Origin: Pollenia angustigena
Taxonomy: Eukaryota > Arthropoda > Insecta > Diptera > Polleniidae
Direction: 5' to 3'
DNA: 64,000 nt
NCBI GenBank assembly: GCA_930367215.1
Contig: OV884056.1
Coordinates: 229,577,127 to 229,641,126 of the forward strand
Shown here: piece by piece, positions 22,170-33,388 of the stretch
Numbering within the stretch: position 1 is the first letter of the stretch
How the letters are laid out: each line of letters begins with the position of its first letter
Position numbers and translations under genes: made by a program
The notes under the pieces: generated by a model
Told to the model about the DNA's origin: nothing
The model's input: only the letters and a program-made list of their open reading frames with translations
Database searches by the model: none

Positions 22170-22860
22170 TTAGTTTGTTAGAAAACTATTTTCTTGTAAA
22201 ATATTTCCAATAATTCTTTTATTTTTCCTATGAAATCTATTGTCACTTATTGTCAATATTCTATCTATTAGATTATTAGCTGATGAAGTTGGTTTTTTAT
22301 ACCAATCTATCAATAACTTATTATCTTTCCTTATTACCAAGGTATCCAAATATGGAATCGAATAATTTAATTCTCTTTCAATAATAAACCTGATATTCTG
22401 ATCAAAAGAATTAAACGTTGATAATAAAATATCTATCTCATTTTCATTAACTATAACAAATAAGTCATCTACATATTTTGTTATGATTTTCGGTTTATTA
22501 ATCAATTTTCCTAGACATGTATCTAATAATTTTTCCATCACAATATCAGCAATTATTGGAGATGCTGGTGAACCCATTGGAAGCCCCTTTTCCTGTGCAT
22601 ATAATTTATTATCAAACTGAAAATATCTATTATCAACTACACAGAATTTTATATTTCTAAAAAATAAATCTTTATTAATATTCGTTATCACCGAAATTGT
22701 ATTCCAATTTTCCTCTATAATTCTAATAGCCAAGTCAACTGGAATACTAAGAAATAACGAAACAACATCAAGTGATTAATTTTTCTCTATCTTGAATAGA
22801 AACATTTTTTACTATATCTTTAAATTGTACAGAATTCTTAACATTATACTTAGAATTCTC
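22170..22860 (-). pseudogene. Penelope reverse transcriptase, palm C-terminal half
   Basis: The 187-residue frame (22733-22170) contains GLPMGSPASP (50-59) and the catalytic YVDD (87-90), followed by the thumb with YLDTLVIR. Just upstream, in another frame at about 22765-22720, DVVSLFLSIPVDLA supplies the first catalytic aspartate. So all three catalytic aspartates survive, but frameshifts near 22735-22860 break the protein. Penelope RTs are related to telomerase RT. Confidence 0.9.
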
Positions 22861-22862
22861 TG

Positions 22863-23684
22863 TTAACTTCTTATATTCGAAATATATTTACATAAATCAT
22901 GTGAAGGTGAATTTATAGACGAACAAATTGGTCTTAATGGAAAATTTTCTTTATGAATTTTTGGTAATTCATATAATCTTGGTGCTACAGATATGGAAGT
23001 TTTTAATTTGACTTTTTCTCCTATAGTTATTACTTTCAATTTAAAAAGTTCTTCAACAAAATTATTGTTAATTTTCTGAAATCTGCTCGTAGGATCCTTT
23101 TCTAATATGCGAAAAGTAGTGTCATCACCTAAAATATTTTCAATTCTGGATATATAATCCCTTTTATTAATTGCTACCGCTGTGTTACCCTTATCCGCTT
23201 TTAAAATCATTATTTCCCTATCATTTATAAGAAATTTTTTACTAAGTTCTACTATATTTAATGTGAATCTATCTCTATTATCCAAAGACATTTTATTTAA
23301 ATGATTATCTATCACTGTTGCAAAATTAGATCTTTGAATTTCCTGTTGTTCTTTATTCTCTACAGTCTCAATAAAATCTTCACCATCACAAATAACTTTC
23401 ATTATTGGAAAATCTTCTCTTTTTACTGGAAGCGCATGCTTATGTCCCAATGACAAAATCGACTGAACATCCTCTGGTATATCCCTGTCTATTTTATTGA
23501 CAAACCACTTGTTATTTAACCTTATTCCTAATTCTCTTCTCCGCAAATTAATAAGACAATCAAACTTTTTCTGATGTACCTGTTTTTCTTTCTTCAATAA
23601 TTTATCCGATATTCTGTCCTCATATTTTAAAAAATTTTCATCTTTCTTCATTAAATATTGCAATTCATCTTGATCATCCTTCAA
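22863..23684 (-). pseudogene. Penelope N-terminal region and RT fingers
   Basis: A 273-residue frame. LKADKGNTAV (161-170) is the N-terminal RT signature, and LPKIHK (240-245) with RPICSSINSPSH (251-262) are the next RT motifs. Residues 1-150 are the charged, probably coiled N-terminal extension. The frame is intact over its length and is broken only at its C-terminal end, before the catalytic palm. Confidence 0.9.
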
Positions 23685-24116
23685 TTGTCAATGTTTCTGT
23701 TTAATAGCTGAATTAAGAATGCTGTTATGTAATCCTTGAACATAGTTTCCAATTTGATTGGATATTGAAGCAGCTAATTTTCCATTAAAAATTTTGAAAA
23801 TATTCCTAGTAGAGTCTTGGATAAATTTTGGTATAATCCCATGATTACGGCATCTTATCTAAAACGTAATTGTTGCCTTGCACCTTTACTACCTTTTCTC
23901 TTACTAATTTGAACCTGTTTATCTATTTTCTATTACCCTCACGTCTCTTGAAATATTGGTAATTCATCGTGCTCTGTTTCTTTGTTAATAATTTTATTCT
24001 AAGAAAATCTCGAAATAGTAGTGAGATCTTAGCAACTAAAATATATAGATCATTAACTTATGTACCTGGATTTTCAGAGAGGTTAGAAAACTCAAATATT
24101 TACGACAAAGGGAAAT

Positions 24117-24520
24117 ATGGCACACAAGGTAAATAATAATCTTGGTAGAATATTCACAAGAATGAAGGATAGATTACAAAAGTTAGATATGTCAAATAAT
24201 AAACATTGTGCGAAAATATCTGTAGGAACAACTGGGACGAAACTGAAAACTAGAATAGCAGGACATAAACATGACCAAAAATATAGAAATTATAATTCAG
24301 CACATGGTATAGCTTTATCGACTCATTGCAGGGATTTAAATCATAATCCAGATTTTGAGAACACATCCGTTTTAAACGTGGAAGGTTTTTAGAAAAGAAC
24401 ATAGATGTTAGAAATGTTACAAATAAATAATGTTCCATTTGAAGAAAGGATTAATTTTAAAAAAGATACTGAAGCTTTAGCTCAGATTTATAGATATTTA
24501 TTGAATAAAAATAAATAGGT
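24117..24520 (+). pseudogene. Penelope GIY-YIG domain, second copy with deletion
   Basis: AHKVNNNLGRIFTRMKDRL and KLDMSN match the first copy, but 11 codons including the GIY part (LVYKIPCGG) are deleted; the YIG half survives as KISVGTTGTKLKTR with one change. After NVEGF a stop intervenes, and in a shifted frame the family tail continues (LQINNVPFEERINFKK and LAQIYRYLLNKNK) to the natural stop. The nuclease would be dead. Confidence 0.8.
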
Positions 24521-24787
24521 TGACGAAAAGGGAAATAGGTTTAGATCTATGGTTGTTTTCTAAAATAAAGTTTAGATGGCTTAAGTTAGATTTGTTAAAA
24601 AAATTTTTGACGAAAAAGGGAAATATTTTAAAATTGTTTTTTGTTTCCTCTTTTTAATTTTTTAATATTTTGATTTTATGAAATGTTATTGTTGAATGTT
24701 GAAAAAATTTTTAAATTTAATTTTAATTTTTATTAATTGTCAAACATAATTTTTGTTAATTTTTATTAAAATGTATAAATATAATAT

Positions 24788-24824
24788 CCTGAAGAAGATT
24801 TCCAAAGGAAATCGAAATATCGAC
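24788..24824 (+). ncRNA. hammerhead-like motif in Penelope 3' region
   Basis: CTGAAGA, one unpaired A, stem GATTTCC/GGAAATC with an AAA loop, then GAAA and TATC. This has the hammerhead layout with N=A in CUGANGA, and a UC at the cleavage position. The extra A before stem II and a weak stem I (only about two pairs) make activity doubtful. Hammerheads are known in the pseudo-LTRs of Penelope-like elements, so position supports the call. Confidence 0.45.
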
Positions 24825-25204
24825 AATAAAAATATACGAAATATTTAAAATAAAAGTGATTTTAAGCTCAAATATTGAAAAAGAAGAAAAAAAATATTTA
24901 AAAAATGTCGAAGAAATTAGAATAACATTATTGAAGAGCTTAGGTATTTTCACATAAAAGTTGACGGAAAGTGGGCAGAATTAAATAGGTATCCTTGGCA
25001 CCTCCCACACGAAGACCAAACAAATTTCGGTAGATTTGGTGAACGCTGACAGTTAAAGTTTCCAAAATATCTTCAAATAGCTTCTGTATCAATACACGAT
25101 GACATCTGCTAAAAAGTAGACGGCCTTGGATGAGTGAGCTAAATACTCAATATGGAGCTAAAAATAAAAACAACAATACAAAATCATAAATATAGTTTAG
25201 TTTA

Positions 25205-25580
25205 AAGCTACGTTCACAATCAAAAAAACAATTTCGTTTTTTCTTCTATCTTTTTTCTTCCCAAAGTATTTCATATATTTTCCTTTAATTTGTAGAATAA
25301 AAATGTTACTAAAATTTTTTTAAAAATGTAACTAAAGTTGTGTCAACTAGAACTTCAGCAACAATTTGTATGAAATTGTTTCTGCCGTTTAAAATGTTAT
25401 ATTAAGTTTTGCATGAAAATTTTAATAAAATGTTTACAAAAATAAAAATAAATGCATAATATTGCTGTGGCTAAAATTTGCGAACGGTTTCTTGATGCAA
25501 AATGTGCGTGGTTGCAAAAGAAATTGTTGCTCTATTATGAACACCAAATGAAAATGTTTTTTTGATTGTGAACTAAGCTT
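25205..25580. mobile_element. 376-bp inverted-repeat MITE
   Basis: The left end AAGCTACGTTCACAATC and the right end, reversed, AAGCTTAGTTCACAATC match, and identity continues through AAAAAAAC and AATTTCGTTTT-like sequence. Flanks are T/A only, so the duplication is unclear. Terminal AAGCT resembles the Harbinger-type element at 58678. No coding frame. Confidence 0.55.
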
Positions 25581-26673
25581 AAATAAGCACTACATACAGT
25601 GATTCTTAGGGGGCAAGGAGTTCGCCTGGACAGCTTATAATATTTATATAAAAGTTACAGTTTTTTTTGTCAAACGTTTAATTGGTGTTTGCTGAGAATG
25701 TTAGAAATATTTATTTTATACCAACTTTATTACAAATTTTAATACCTATACTAGCACATTATTATTATGCTAGGAATGTAATTGGGTCGCCATTCGTTGG
25801 AACGTAAGACATTACACCGTGAATTTCTTAAAACACGCCTCATTTATGCACAATTCCATCGTAAACATATTCTATTTTCTTTTGAAGGGATTATACAAAA
25901 TTTTTAAATTTATTTAAATTATTCAGGTGTGTCACAAAAACCAAATTAATAAGAAAGTGAAAATTAAAACGTTTTTTTTTCTCTATAAAAGGTAAAACAC
26001 AAAAATTTTGTGTTATACTTCGTTTCAAAATAGAAAGGTGTAATTAAAAATTTTTTTAATTAACCTTTAAAAAAACTAAAACATTTTTTATGAATAAGGA
26101 GCAATTGTGGATATACATGTTATTCATATTTGTTGAACCATTTTGAACTTAAGAAAACTTTTTGGTTAATTTTATGAAACTGGCATTTGCTAATGGAAAA
26201 TGCGAAATATTTTTTTATTTAATTTTTGTTTTTTTTTAAATGCTTTTGACAAGCTTTTTGTGAATTTTTGACAGAAGCTTAAGCCAGCTTATGCATATTA
26301 TTGTTAGGCCTTTAATTTTACTTTTTCTATAAAAACACTTTACAACAAGGAAACAAATAACAGGGCTCTGACAATGGATGGAAAAAATACAGAACTACTT
26401 TAATTTTTTCCAAAATCTCCCAGTGTGCAATGTAAATGCAATAAAAAAATGTGTTAAACGGCAATCTCGACTTTGGCTGTTTTTTGATGTTTGTGTTAAG
26501 TTTATAAACGTTCATGGTCAACTTTTTTTAAAACGTTTCATCCTCATCCTCGCTCTTCTAAGGGGAGTTTTCTACGATTCATTAGAATAGAGCCAAAAAT
26601 TACCGTTATAAAGGGTTAATATGTTCCACAAAAATATTTTCCGTGACATTTTCTATAAAGCTGCTAATCCTAC
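25581..26673. other. non-coding stretch, nothing recognised
   Basis: No coding frame or element terminus recognised between the MITEs. Confidence 0.4.
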
Positions 26674-26681
26674 CTTATACC

Positions 26682-27163
26682 ACAGAATACACAGAACTGT
26701 AAAAAGTGACGTGGGAAAAAGGCCCAAATCAGTTGCGAGGGCAGCTTTCGAAGAAAGAGACAGAAAGCTTTTTTTGGTAGTGAAGTGGCAAGGTGTAAAA
26801 ACAGGCCGCAACAATCAACACAAATGGCGTGATCAAAGCAAAAATAACAAAACACAAACCACCTTAAACAAATGCATTAGTTCAACAAACGTTGTTTTTT
26901 GTGCAAAAAAATTTATTTGGTAATAATGTTTTGTGTTATAATATTATTTACTTACTTAAATATTATTTAATCGTGTTGTGGTGAACTTAAAAGTTAATTT
27001 TTACAACAGTTTTGTAAATAAATCTTAACTAAATAAATTTGTGTTCATTGTATTGCGGCATAGAATATGATGAAAAGAGAAATGCAAAAGGGCAGCTTTC
27101 TTTGAAAGAGACAAAAAAAAAACGCAAAATCTTCCGTCTCGTGACAGTTCTGTGTATTCTGTG
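26682..27163. mobile_element. 482-bp hAT-type MITE
   Basis: Terminal repeats ACAGAATACACAGAACTGT and its complement are perfect. CTTATACC flanks both ends (26674-26681, 27164-27171), an exact 8-bp duplication. Inner landmarks AGGGCAGCTTTC, AAGAGACAGAAAGC and GTAGTGAAGTGGCAAGGTG are shared with 43266-43723 and 1086-1297. A 100-codon frame runs from 26621, starting in the left flank, but no domain is visible and I do not count it as a gene. Confidence 0.9.
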
Positions 27164-27171
27164 CTTATACC

Positions 27172-28164
27172 TCAGATGTAAGAAACACATAGTCTCTAAT
27201 ATTGATATGCTGCAAGTGCAGGTCGAAATGGTGAACTTTTAACCCCACCAAAATACTTCGATGTAATCTTTCAAAATGCCGACACAGGTATGTTTTTTCT
27301 TTGGTCTGCTCTTCCTGAATCAATTGTCAGAACACCGGTATTTTGGAAAATTTAAGAAACTGTCGTATAGTTCAATCGGCTTATAAAAGCAATTTGGATC
27401 TAAGTCGACGTACGGCATAGATACGTATTTACGTTTGCGCTACCTATTGTGATCCCTTTATATCAAACATTTTTTTGTACATATCAATTTGACAACGTAT
27501 CTACGTCATACGCTACTACGTTCATACACTGCAATTGTGTTCCTAGAGTCACTTGATTTTTTTTTTGACAACAGACTTTGCTTTTTGACAACCGAGTTTT
27601 CTACCTAATTACTTTCAATGACTGAACATCTCTGGAGCTTATTATATTTTATATATTATATTGAATAATATTCTTTAACCTTTTAAATGAAATATAAAAT
27701 ATTTAATACCTCTAACTGAGTTTATCTTATCGCAGTTTTAATTAGAATGTTTTAAGTTCTTTAAAATACCAAATAAATTACACACGTGCTAATACTGTAA
27801 AGCTGTAAACGGTTGAATGTTTGAATGCTGTAAATATATTTTTAAAAATATTTATTCTTCCAAAGTCCTTATAAATTTGTATATATATGAGGTAAAACTA
27901 AGATACTGTATCATAAATGTGGCTAATAGGATTTGAAAATTTAATTAAAAACTGAATACAAATATATTTTGAGTATAACATATTTTTTAAAGTATGCGAC
28001 AACATGTTTAAAATAAAAGCAATATTTCTTAATACTAATTTGCTGCATATGACAGCAAACAACATCTTAGGCCACCATTTTGGCTTTATGCAAAAATTCA
28101 AATTTATCATATGATATCATTCCTATACGTACAGGTACACATGCTTATACAGTGAAGCTTCTAT
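27172..28164. other. non-coding stretch, nothing firm
   Basis: No gene. Around 27408-27530 the words TACGTATTTACGTTTGCG and CGTATCTACGTCATACGC are partly inverted, perhaps an old MITE. AT-rich elsewhere. Confidence 0.35.
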
Positions 28165-30045
28165 AAAGTCAACCTGCAAACTATAGAGGTATCTCATTTA
28201 TGAACTGTGCTGTTGAAATAATGATGGGCATTTTAAACGAGCGATTGTTAAATTGGGTAGAACATAATCAAATACTTAATGAGTATCAAGCACGTTTTCG
28301 CAGAAATTATTCCACGATTGACAATATTTATAACTTATCAGCTATTGTGAGCATAAAGTTAGCAGAAAAAAAGAAAGTTTATGCTTTTTTTGTGGACTTC
28401 AAAGCTGCGTTTGATAGTGTCTCAAGAAAAGCTCTGATTTATAAGCTCTTTAAGATGGGAGTATCGTACAAATTTGTCCAGTTCATAGAAAGAATATATA
28501 CTAATACACAATCTGCTGTCTGGACTGGTGAAGATTTGTCACAATATTTTGAAACAAAATCAGGTGTTAAACAAGGGTGTTTACTGTCACCATTGCTTTT
28601 TGCCCTGTACATTAATGATCTACATGAATGATTGGGAGGTGGACTTATGGTGGAAAATATGAATATCCGGCTTTTACTCTATGCTGACGACATTGTCATA
28701 TTATCCGATGATATCGCGGTTATGCAAAAAATGATACTTAACCTTGAAAATTACTGCAACATGTGGAATCTGCAAGTAAATTTAAACAAATCCGAGATTT
28801 TGGTATTCAGAAATGGTGGTCGATTAAGTCAACAAGAAAAATGGTATTTTAAAGGAGATGAGGTAAAAATATCTCCCGAATTTAACTACTTGGGAGTTAT
28901 CTTCACGCCAAAAATTAAGTTTTACAAACATGTCGAAAAAAGAGACAATCAGGCAAAAGTTGCAATAAATTCAACATGGCAAAGTTTAATAGGGAAACAA
29001 GATATAAGCCTAAGAATGAAGTGGAAAGTCTATCTTGCAGTGTGCAGAGCAATTCAAGCCTATGCAGCTCAGGTTTGGGGCTTTAGACATTTCGAAGATG
29101 TTAATAAGCTGCAACGATATTTTATGAAAAGAATATTACATTTACCTAGCTTCACCCCAAACTACATTCTTATGCTAGAAACCGCTGCTGAAGACAGTCA
29201 TCTTTATACGTTGGGACTTCATCTTAATATTTATATGTAGAATAATGTTCAATTACACACAGAATAGATTACCTCACCACCTAAACGAATTAAAATCGAA
29301 AGCTACTTCCTTAAACATACAATGGCCAGAGACAAACCACACGAAACAACAATGGAATTGCTTTAGTACGGACTTGCTTAGTAACCTGAAAATTAATATT
29401 TTGAATGAAAGATTGGAGAGTAAATCAAAAACCACCACAAGAATCTACAAACATCTGGATTATGAAACAGGAATACATTACATTACTGATGACTTAAATA
29501 CAGACAAAATCACATGGATATTTAAAGCACGCAGTGGGTTAATTGCACTAAATTATAACAGATTTGGAGCGGCAAACGCAGACAAGTTTTGTAAATTGTG
29601 CAATCTACAGGAGCATGAAACATTCCAACATCTTTTTGGTATCTGTCCAGTGCTAAAAGAATTTAGATATGCTATAATTCGGCAATCTTACCTAGCGGAA
29701 GAAGATATGATAAAAATAAATGGCCAAAATGAAGAAGACTGGGTGAATTTAGTAAAATACTTAAAATGTGCGTTAACTTATAGAAATTTTTTAATAAGAG
29801 AATTTAACTAAATTTGTCATAATTTTATTAATCAAATTTAATTTTATTTTTGCATTAAATGCCAATATTTGTTTGTGATCGTTCGACAGACGTTTTTATA
29901 AAAAACATGTCGTTAAGCTCTTTTATATTTTTCTTTTTCTTTATTTTATTTTATTTATTGTAACTATTATTCGTAACATGTTAATTTATACATAAGAAAC
30001 TTTAATAAAATGAAAATAAAGAAAATTCTAAATTCTAATTCTAAA
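28165..30045 (+). mobile_element. 5'-truncated non-LTR retrotransposon (LINE)
   Basis: Starts abruptly inside the RT domain (ANYRGIS at about 28176) and continues through the C-terminal zinc motif, a short 3' untranslated part, and a tail of repeated AATTCTAA-like units ending near 30045. Abrupt 5' truncation and a simple-repeat 3' tail are expected from target-primed reverse transcription. Few lesions (one stop, one frameshift) make it one of the youngest coding elements here. The clade (I/Jockey-group type) is a guess. Confidence 0.85.
28167..29811 (+). pseudogene. LINE reverse transcriptase with C-terminal zinc motif
   Basis: RT motifs in order: QARFRRNYSTIDNIY, FFVDFKAAFDSVSR (first catalytic aspartate), SGVKQGCLLSPLLFALYIND, then YADDIVILSDD (catalytic pair) and FNYLGVIFTP. 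One in-frame TGA at 28629-28631 separates the two halves, which are otherwise in the same frame. A frameshift near 29240 shifts the thumb and C-terminal part into another frame, which carries CKLCNLQEHETFQHLFGIC, a CCHC-type zinc motif. The stop at 29809-29811 looks natural. The N-terminal endonuclease is missing by truncation. Confidence 0.9.
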
Positions 30046-30287
30046 GCAAATCTAAAGGGGATTGAAAAATACTTTATTATAGTTATTATTCGTTGTGCAT
30101 ATGTATGATTTAAACCAGGGACCGTAACTGTTATATCTTTTCTCAAAAAAGTCAAAAAATAGCAAAAAGTAATTTCAATTTTTGGGAATACAAAATTTTA
30201 ATTGCAAAAGATTTTGTTATTCGTGCTTAATTCCCAGTTTTTATTCTTGATAAAAACACTTAAAATTTATTGTTGATGGGATAAGCT

Positions 30288-30333
30288 ATTCCTATGCATT
30301 TCACTGGTTGCTTAGGCCAGATCATCAGGAAAC
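30288..30333 (-). ncRNA. hammerhead ribozyme motif, fold-back left arm
   Basis: Minus strand: stem I GTTTC/GGAAT (with one G-U pair each way), CTGATGA, stem II TCTGG/CCAGT (outer pair U-U), GAAA, minimal stem III AT/AT around GC, and A at the cleavage position. Compared with the copy at 7133, stem III is two bases shorter and stem I differs but still pairs. Confidence 0.6.
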
Positions 30334-30389
30334 TTCATCCATAAAAATTTTAGAAAAACTAAAGATATTAAACCAAATAAAACTGTTAA

Positions 30390-31723
30390 CCCTTCGTCTT
30401 ACTCATGAGTCCGGCCAGACCTTTTTCGATTTTAAATGTAAGTTTAGTATATTTAAAACTCAGGTAGAGACTTGAAATTTCAGGCACCCTTCTATAATGT
30501 AGTTTACTATAAAAAGCTAAAAAAATATATCCTGGAAAGGATATATAAGGAAACTTATTCAAATATTTTACTGCACACATCACATTCGTAACACATGTGG
30601 TCTCGCCAGACCCATATATATTTTGTATAGAAAATGCCGCATTTTTAACTTTCTTTCTTGCTTTTTTTAATTAGTTTTTGTTAAATTATCTATTTTTTAT
30701 TTAATTTTATTAAACACACAAACTAGTAGCTCCATCTAGTTCTCAATTTGAAAAAATCTAACAAGCCCAGTATCTAGTAACGTTCACAAGCTGATTTTTA
30801 CATGTGAAAAGGAGGCTAATGACTAAGAACATAATACAGCTGCTGAGGAAGATTATAAATTCAACCGTTCACAGCTGAACAGAATGATGATGTGGATTAC
30901 TTTCCAAATAAGAACGATTCATTCGGTACTAAAAATAATTTGGTCATAAAACCAAATGAATCGTTTACTTCAAAGGACGATGAAGAAGAACCACATGTAC
31001 AAACTTGTCAAAAATACACTACCAATGATTATTTCTATGGTAAAGATTGACCAAAATGGAATAAGCAGCAACTTGATGTTTGTACATGCTGCGTCAAAAT
31101 AATATGCGTTTAGGAGTTGGGCCCTACTCTCTCTACTCCAATTCAGGCGCTCAAGAGATTTTGCACACCAAATATTACATTTATCATCATAACTAAAACA
31201 AATTGTATTCGTGTATTTGCTTGAAAAGTAACGATGTTTGAAAATTTGCAAACGAATTGGTTCTATTTAAAATTGAAAATGGAATGTTCATATACTCCGA
31301 AAAGTTTTTTGTTCAAAGTGTTCAGATTGCCAGCCACATTCTAAAATTAAAATTAGATGTTTCAGTTGCTAAGGAAATCCATAGTGCTAATGCATTTATT
31401 TTATTTCTCTTTTTTATTACAAATAAATAGCATTGCATATTATAAACATGTTATATACATTTTATGATATAAAACGATCTTATTTTTCAGTTTTTAGAAA
31501 TATTTTGATAAATCAAAATATGTTAATTTGTATATTTTAATTAAAAGTAACATGAATATGTACGCATATTATTTCATATAATTTCATATTTTATTGAAAT
31601 TATAAATGTGTATAATATAACATTTAGTTAAAAAAAATTGTTTTTTTTATTCAAAAGTTGGTTGGGTCTGGCTAGACTCATGCGTTACGAATATGAAAAT
31701 AAAAACATGTGTAAGACCGAGGG
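30390..31723. mobile_element. 1,334-bp piggyBac-like non-autonomous element
   Basis: Termini CCCTTCGTCTTAC and, reversed, CCCTCGGTCTTACAC, flanked by TTAA at 30386-30389 and 31724-31727. Inside both ends, ACTCATGAGTCCGGCCAGACC and GTCTGGCTAGACTCATGCG repeat inverted, with a further GTCTCGCCAGACCC near 30600; these look like subterminal binding sites. No transposase frame remains. The exact empty site in the partner arm of the host repeat confirms the ends. Confidence 0.85.
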
Positions 31724-31958
31724 TTAAACGCATAAGACTTATAGCAACAGTTTTACTTGTAACAATATCAAAGCTTTAACAAAACACATCAACAATAATG
31801 TAAGAATGTAAGATGAGATAAACCCACTTTTTTATTGTTGATGTGTTTTGTTAAAGCTTTGATATTGTTACAAGTTAAACTGTTGCTATAAGTCTTATAC
31901 GTTTAACAGTTTTATTTGGTTTAATATCTTTAGTTTTTCTAAAATTTTTATGGATGAA

Positions 31959-32004
31959 GTTTCCTGATGATCTGGCCTAAGCAACCAGTGAAATGCATAG
32001 GAAT
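31959..32004 (+). ncRNA. hammerhead ribozyme motif, fold-back right arm
   Basis: Identical in core and stems to the left-arm copy: GTTTC, CTGATGA, TCTGG...CCAGT, GAAA, ATGCAT, then A and GGAAT. Predicted cleavage after 31999. Because both arms carry it in opposite directions, transcription through the locus from either side would yield one sense motif. Confidence 0.6.
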
Positions 32005-32091
32005 AGCTTATCCCATCAACAATAAATTTCAAGTGTTTTTATCAAGAATAAAAACTGGGAATTAAGCACGAATAACAAAATCTTTTGCAGT

Positions 32092-32641
32092 CAAAAAATA
32101 ACTATTATTTTTTGACCATTTTTTTTCTGGTCTTAAATAAAAGTTAAAATTTTACTTATATTTTTTCAGTCGGAAACAAAAGTTAAAATTTGACTGATAT
32201 TTTTTCAGTCAAAAATAAAAGTAAAAATTTGACTTGTATGTTAGCACCACCGGATTCAGCGTACCCGAATTAGATTAAAACGCCAGTGTCATTAATATAT
32301 TCTGAGTATCGGAGGTTTAGCGCCCCTGGATCATATCCTAAGCACTTTAGTAGAACCTTATATAGCCAATGTCCGTAAGCAGGTCCCATTCTTCATTTTG
32401 TTGAAAACATATTTTAAAATCGGACCGGCAATTCCGGAGATAACGTGTAACAAATATACAAGCACAACATACAAACTTTTCTGCTTTATTAAATGAGGTA
32501 TAGACAATTTTTTCTTTACTTAAAAAATTAATGCAGCACATATTTCTACTTTACACTTCGTTTAATTATTACAATCGACCAAAGGATATCGGTAAAATTT
32601 TAACTTTTATTTTTGACCGAAAAAATATCAGTCAAAAAATA
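32092..32641. repeat. short tandem units of GTCAAAAATAAAAGT type
   Basis: Between 32092 and 32240 a ~50-bp unit with TTTTTTCAGTC, AAAAGTTAAAATTT and GACT repeats about three times. The same words return inverted at 32600-32640 (ACTTTTATTTTTGACCG). The middle, 32240-32590, is unlike the units and holds no gene. It may be one fold-back element with tandem subterminal repeats. Confidence 0.5.
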
Positions 32642-33386
32642 GATGTGTTCGAGAACACAAAAGTTTTTACTATTTTTGACTGAACTTCACTGCATTTTAC
32701 GAAATTGCGTTTGAGTACACAAAATACAGTAAATGAGACCACAAATTGAGAGCGTCAAGTGACAGTTCTTGTCTGAGTATTTACAAATTTTTACTGCAGA
32801 AACTTTTGCAGTAAAATTTAGTAAATCAAAAAAAGATATGTTTCAAAAGGTAAACAAACGAAAGCATACAAATTGTGAAAAAATTGGTAAATAAAAGAAA
32901 AGTTGAAATAAAAAAAATTAAACCAAAACAGAAAGTCAATAAATAATTATTAACTAAACTTGTTTGTGAAGCATTTATTTGGCTAAATACAAAATTTTGA
33001 ATATTTTGTTTGTTTTGTTAATTTTTTAGAGTTGTAAAAGTGTGAAGTATTTGTTCTTCATGTTCTTTTAAATAATTTAACCCGCTTCAAATTAGAAAAA
33101 TCAAATAAAATAAAAAAGAAACAAATATCAAAGATTACATATACTAGTTTGTTTGTATTTTTCGAAAATGTTCGTGTTGCAAAAAGTAGATAATCGAGTA
33201 CCGATAAGAAAACGAGTTAAGTAGTCAAAAGTGTAAACATTTTTCAGCCATCAGCTGTTGCCTTTATTTTACGAGTTTTTACAAATTTTGCATTCGCGTA
33301 CTTTTTTGGACAACAGCTTTTTGTGAGAGCAAATTTTTCAGTTTACTCATCTACTGCATTTTACTGTAAAAGTACTCAAACGCACC
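32642..33386. mobile_element. 745-bp TA-flanked MITE
   Basis: Left GATGTGTTCGAGAACAC and right, reversed, GGTGCGTTTGAGTAC, with TA on both sides (32640-32641, 33387-33388). Inner words CACTGCATTTTAC / CTACTGCATTTTACTG and GTTTGAGTAC recur. No coding frame. It is inserted at the edge of the preceding tandem-unit repeat. Confidence 0.5.
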
Positions 33387-33388
33387 TA

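Larger units (their letters stand above)
21715..23990 (-). mobile_element. Penelope-like retroelement, main copy
   Basis: Minus-strand coding in the order N-terminal region, RT, and C-terminal GIY-YIG nuclease, the layout of Penelope-like elements. The 5' part (about 23990-23690) reads in broken frames. It ends at about 21715 before the C-terminal last ~40 codons, next to the gypsy LTR. A second partial copy in the opposite direction begins at 23998, so the two form an inverted pair. Such head-to-head or tandem partial copies are characteristic of this class. Confidence 0.85.
23998..24960 (+). mobile_element. Penelope-like element, 3' partial copy in opposite direction
   Basis: From AGAAAATCTCGAAATAGTAG at about 24001 the sequence is the reverse complement of 22140-21720 with small changes, then continues beyond it into the C-terminal tail, a stop at about 24520, and an AT-rich 3' region with a hammerhead-like motif (24788-24824). 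The 3' border near 24960 is uncertain. With 21715-23990 it forms an inverted pair with about 1.86 kb between arms. Confidence 0.8.
30181..32095. mobile_element. fold-back pair of hammerhead-family repeats, split
   Basis: The left arm (30181-30389 plus 31724-31790) is the reverse complement of the right arm (31833-32095) over some 260 bp, with a ~40-bp non-palindromic centre that includes AGAATGTAAGATGAGATAAA. Both arms hold a complete hammerhead core. A piggyBac-like element sits in the left arm at TTAA; deleting it restores perfect pairing (GTTAAACGCATAAG opposite CTTATACGTTTAAC). No protein. An inverted pair could come from two insertions or from twin priming. Confidence 0.75.
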
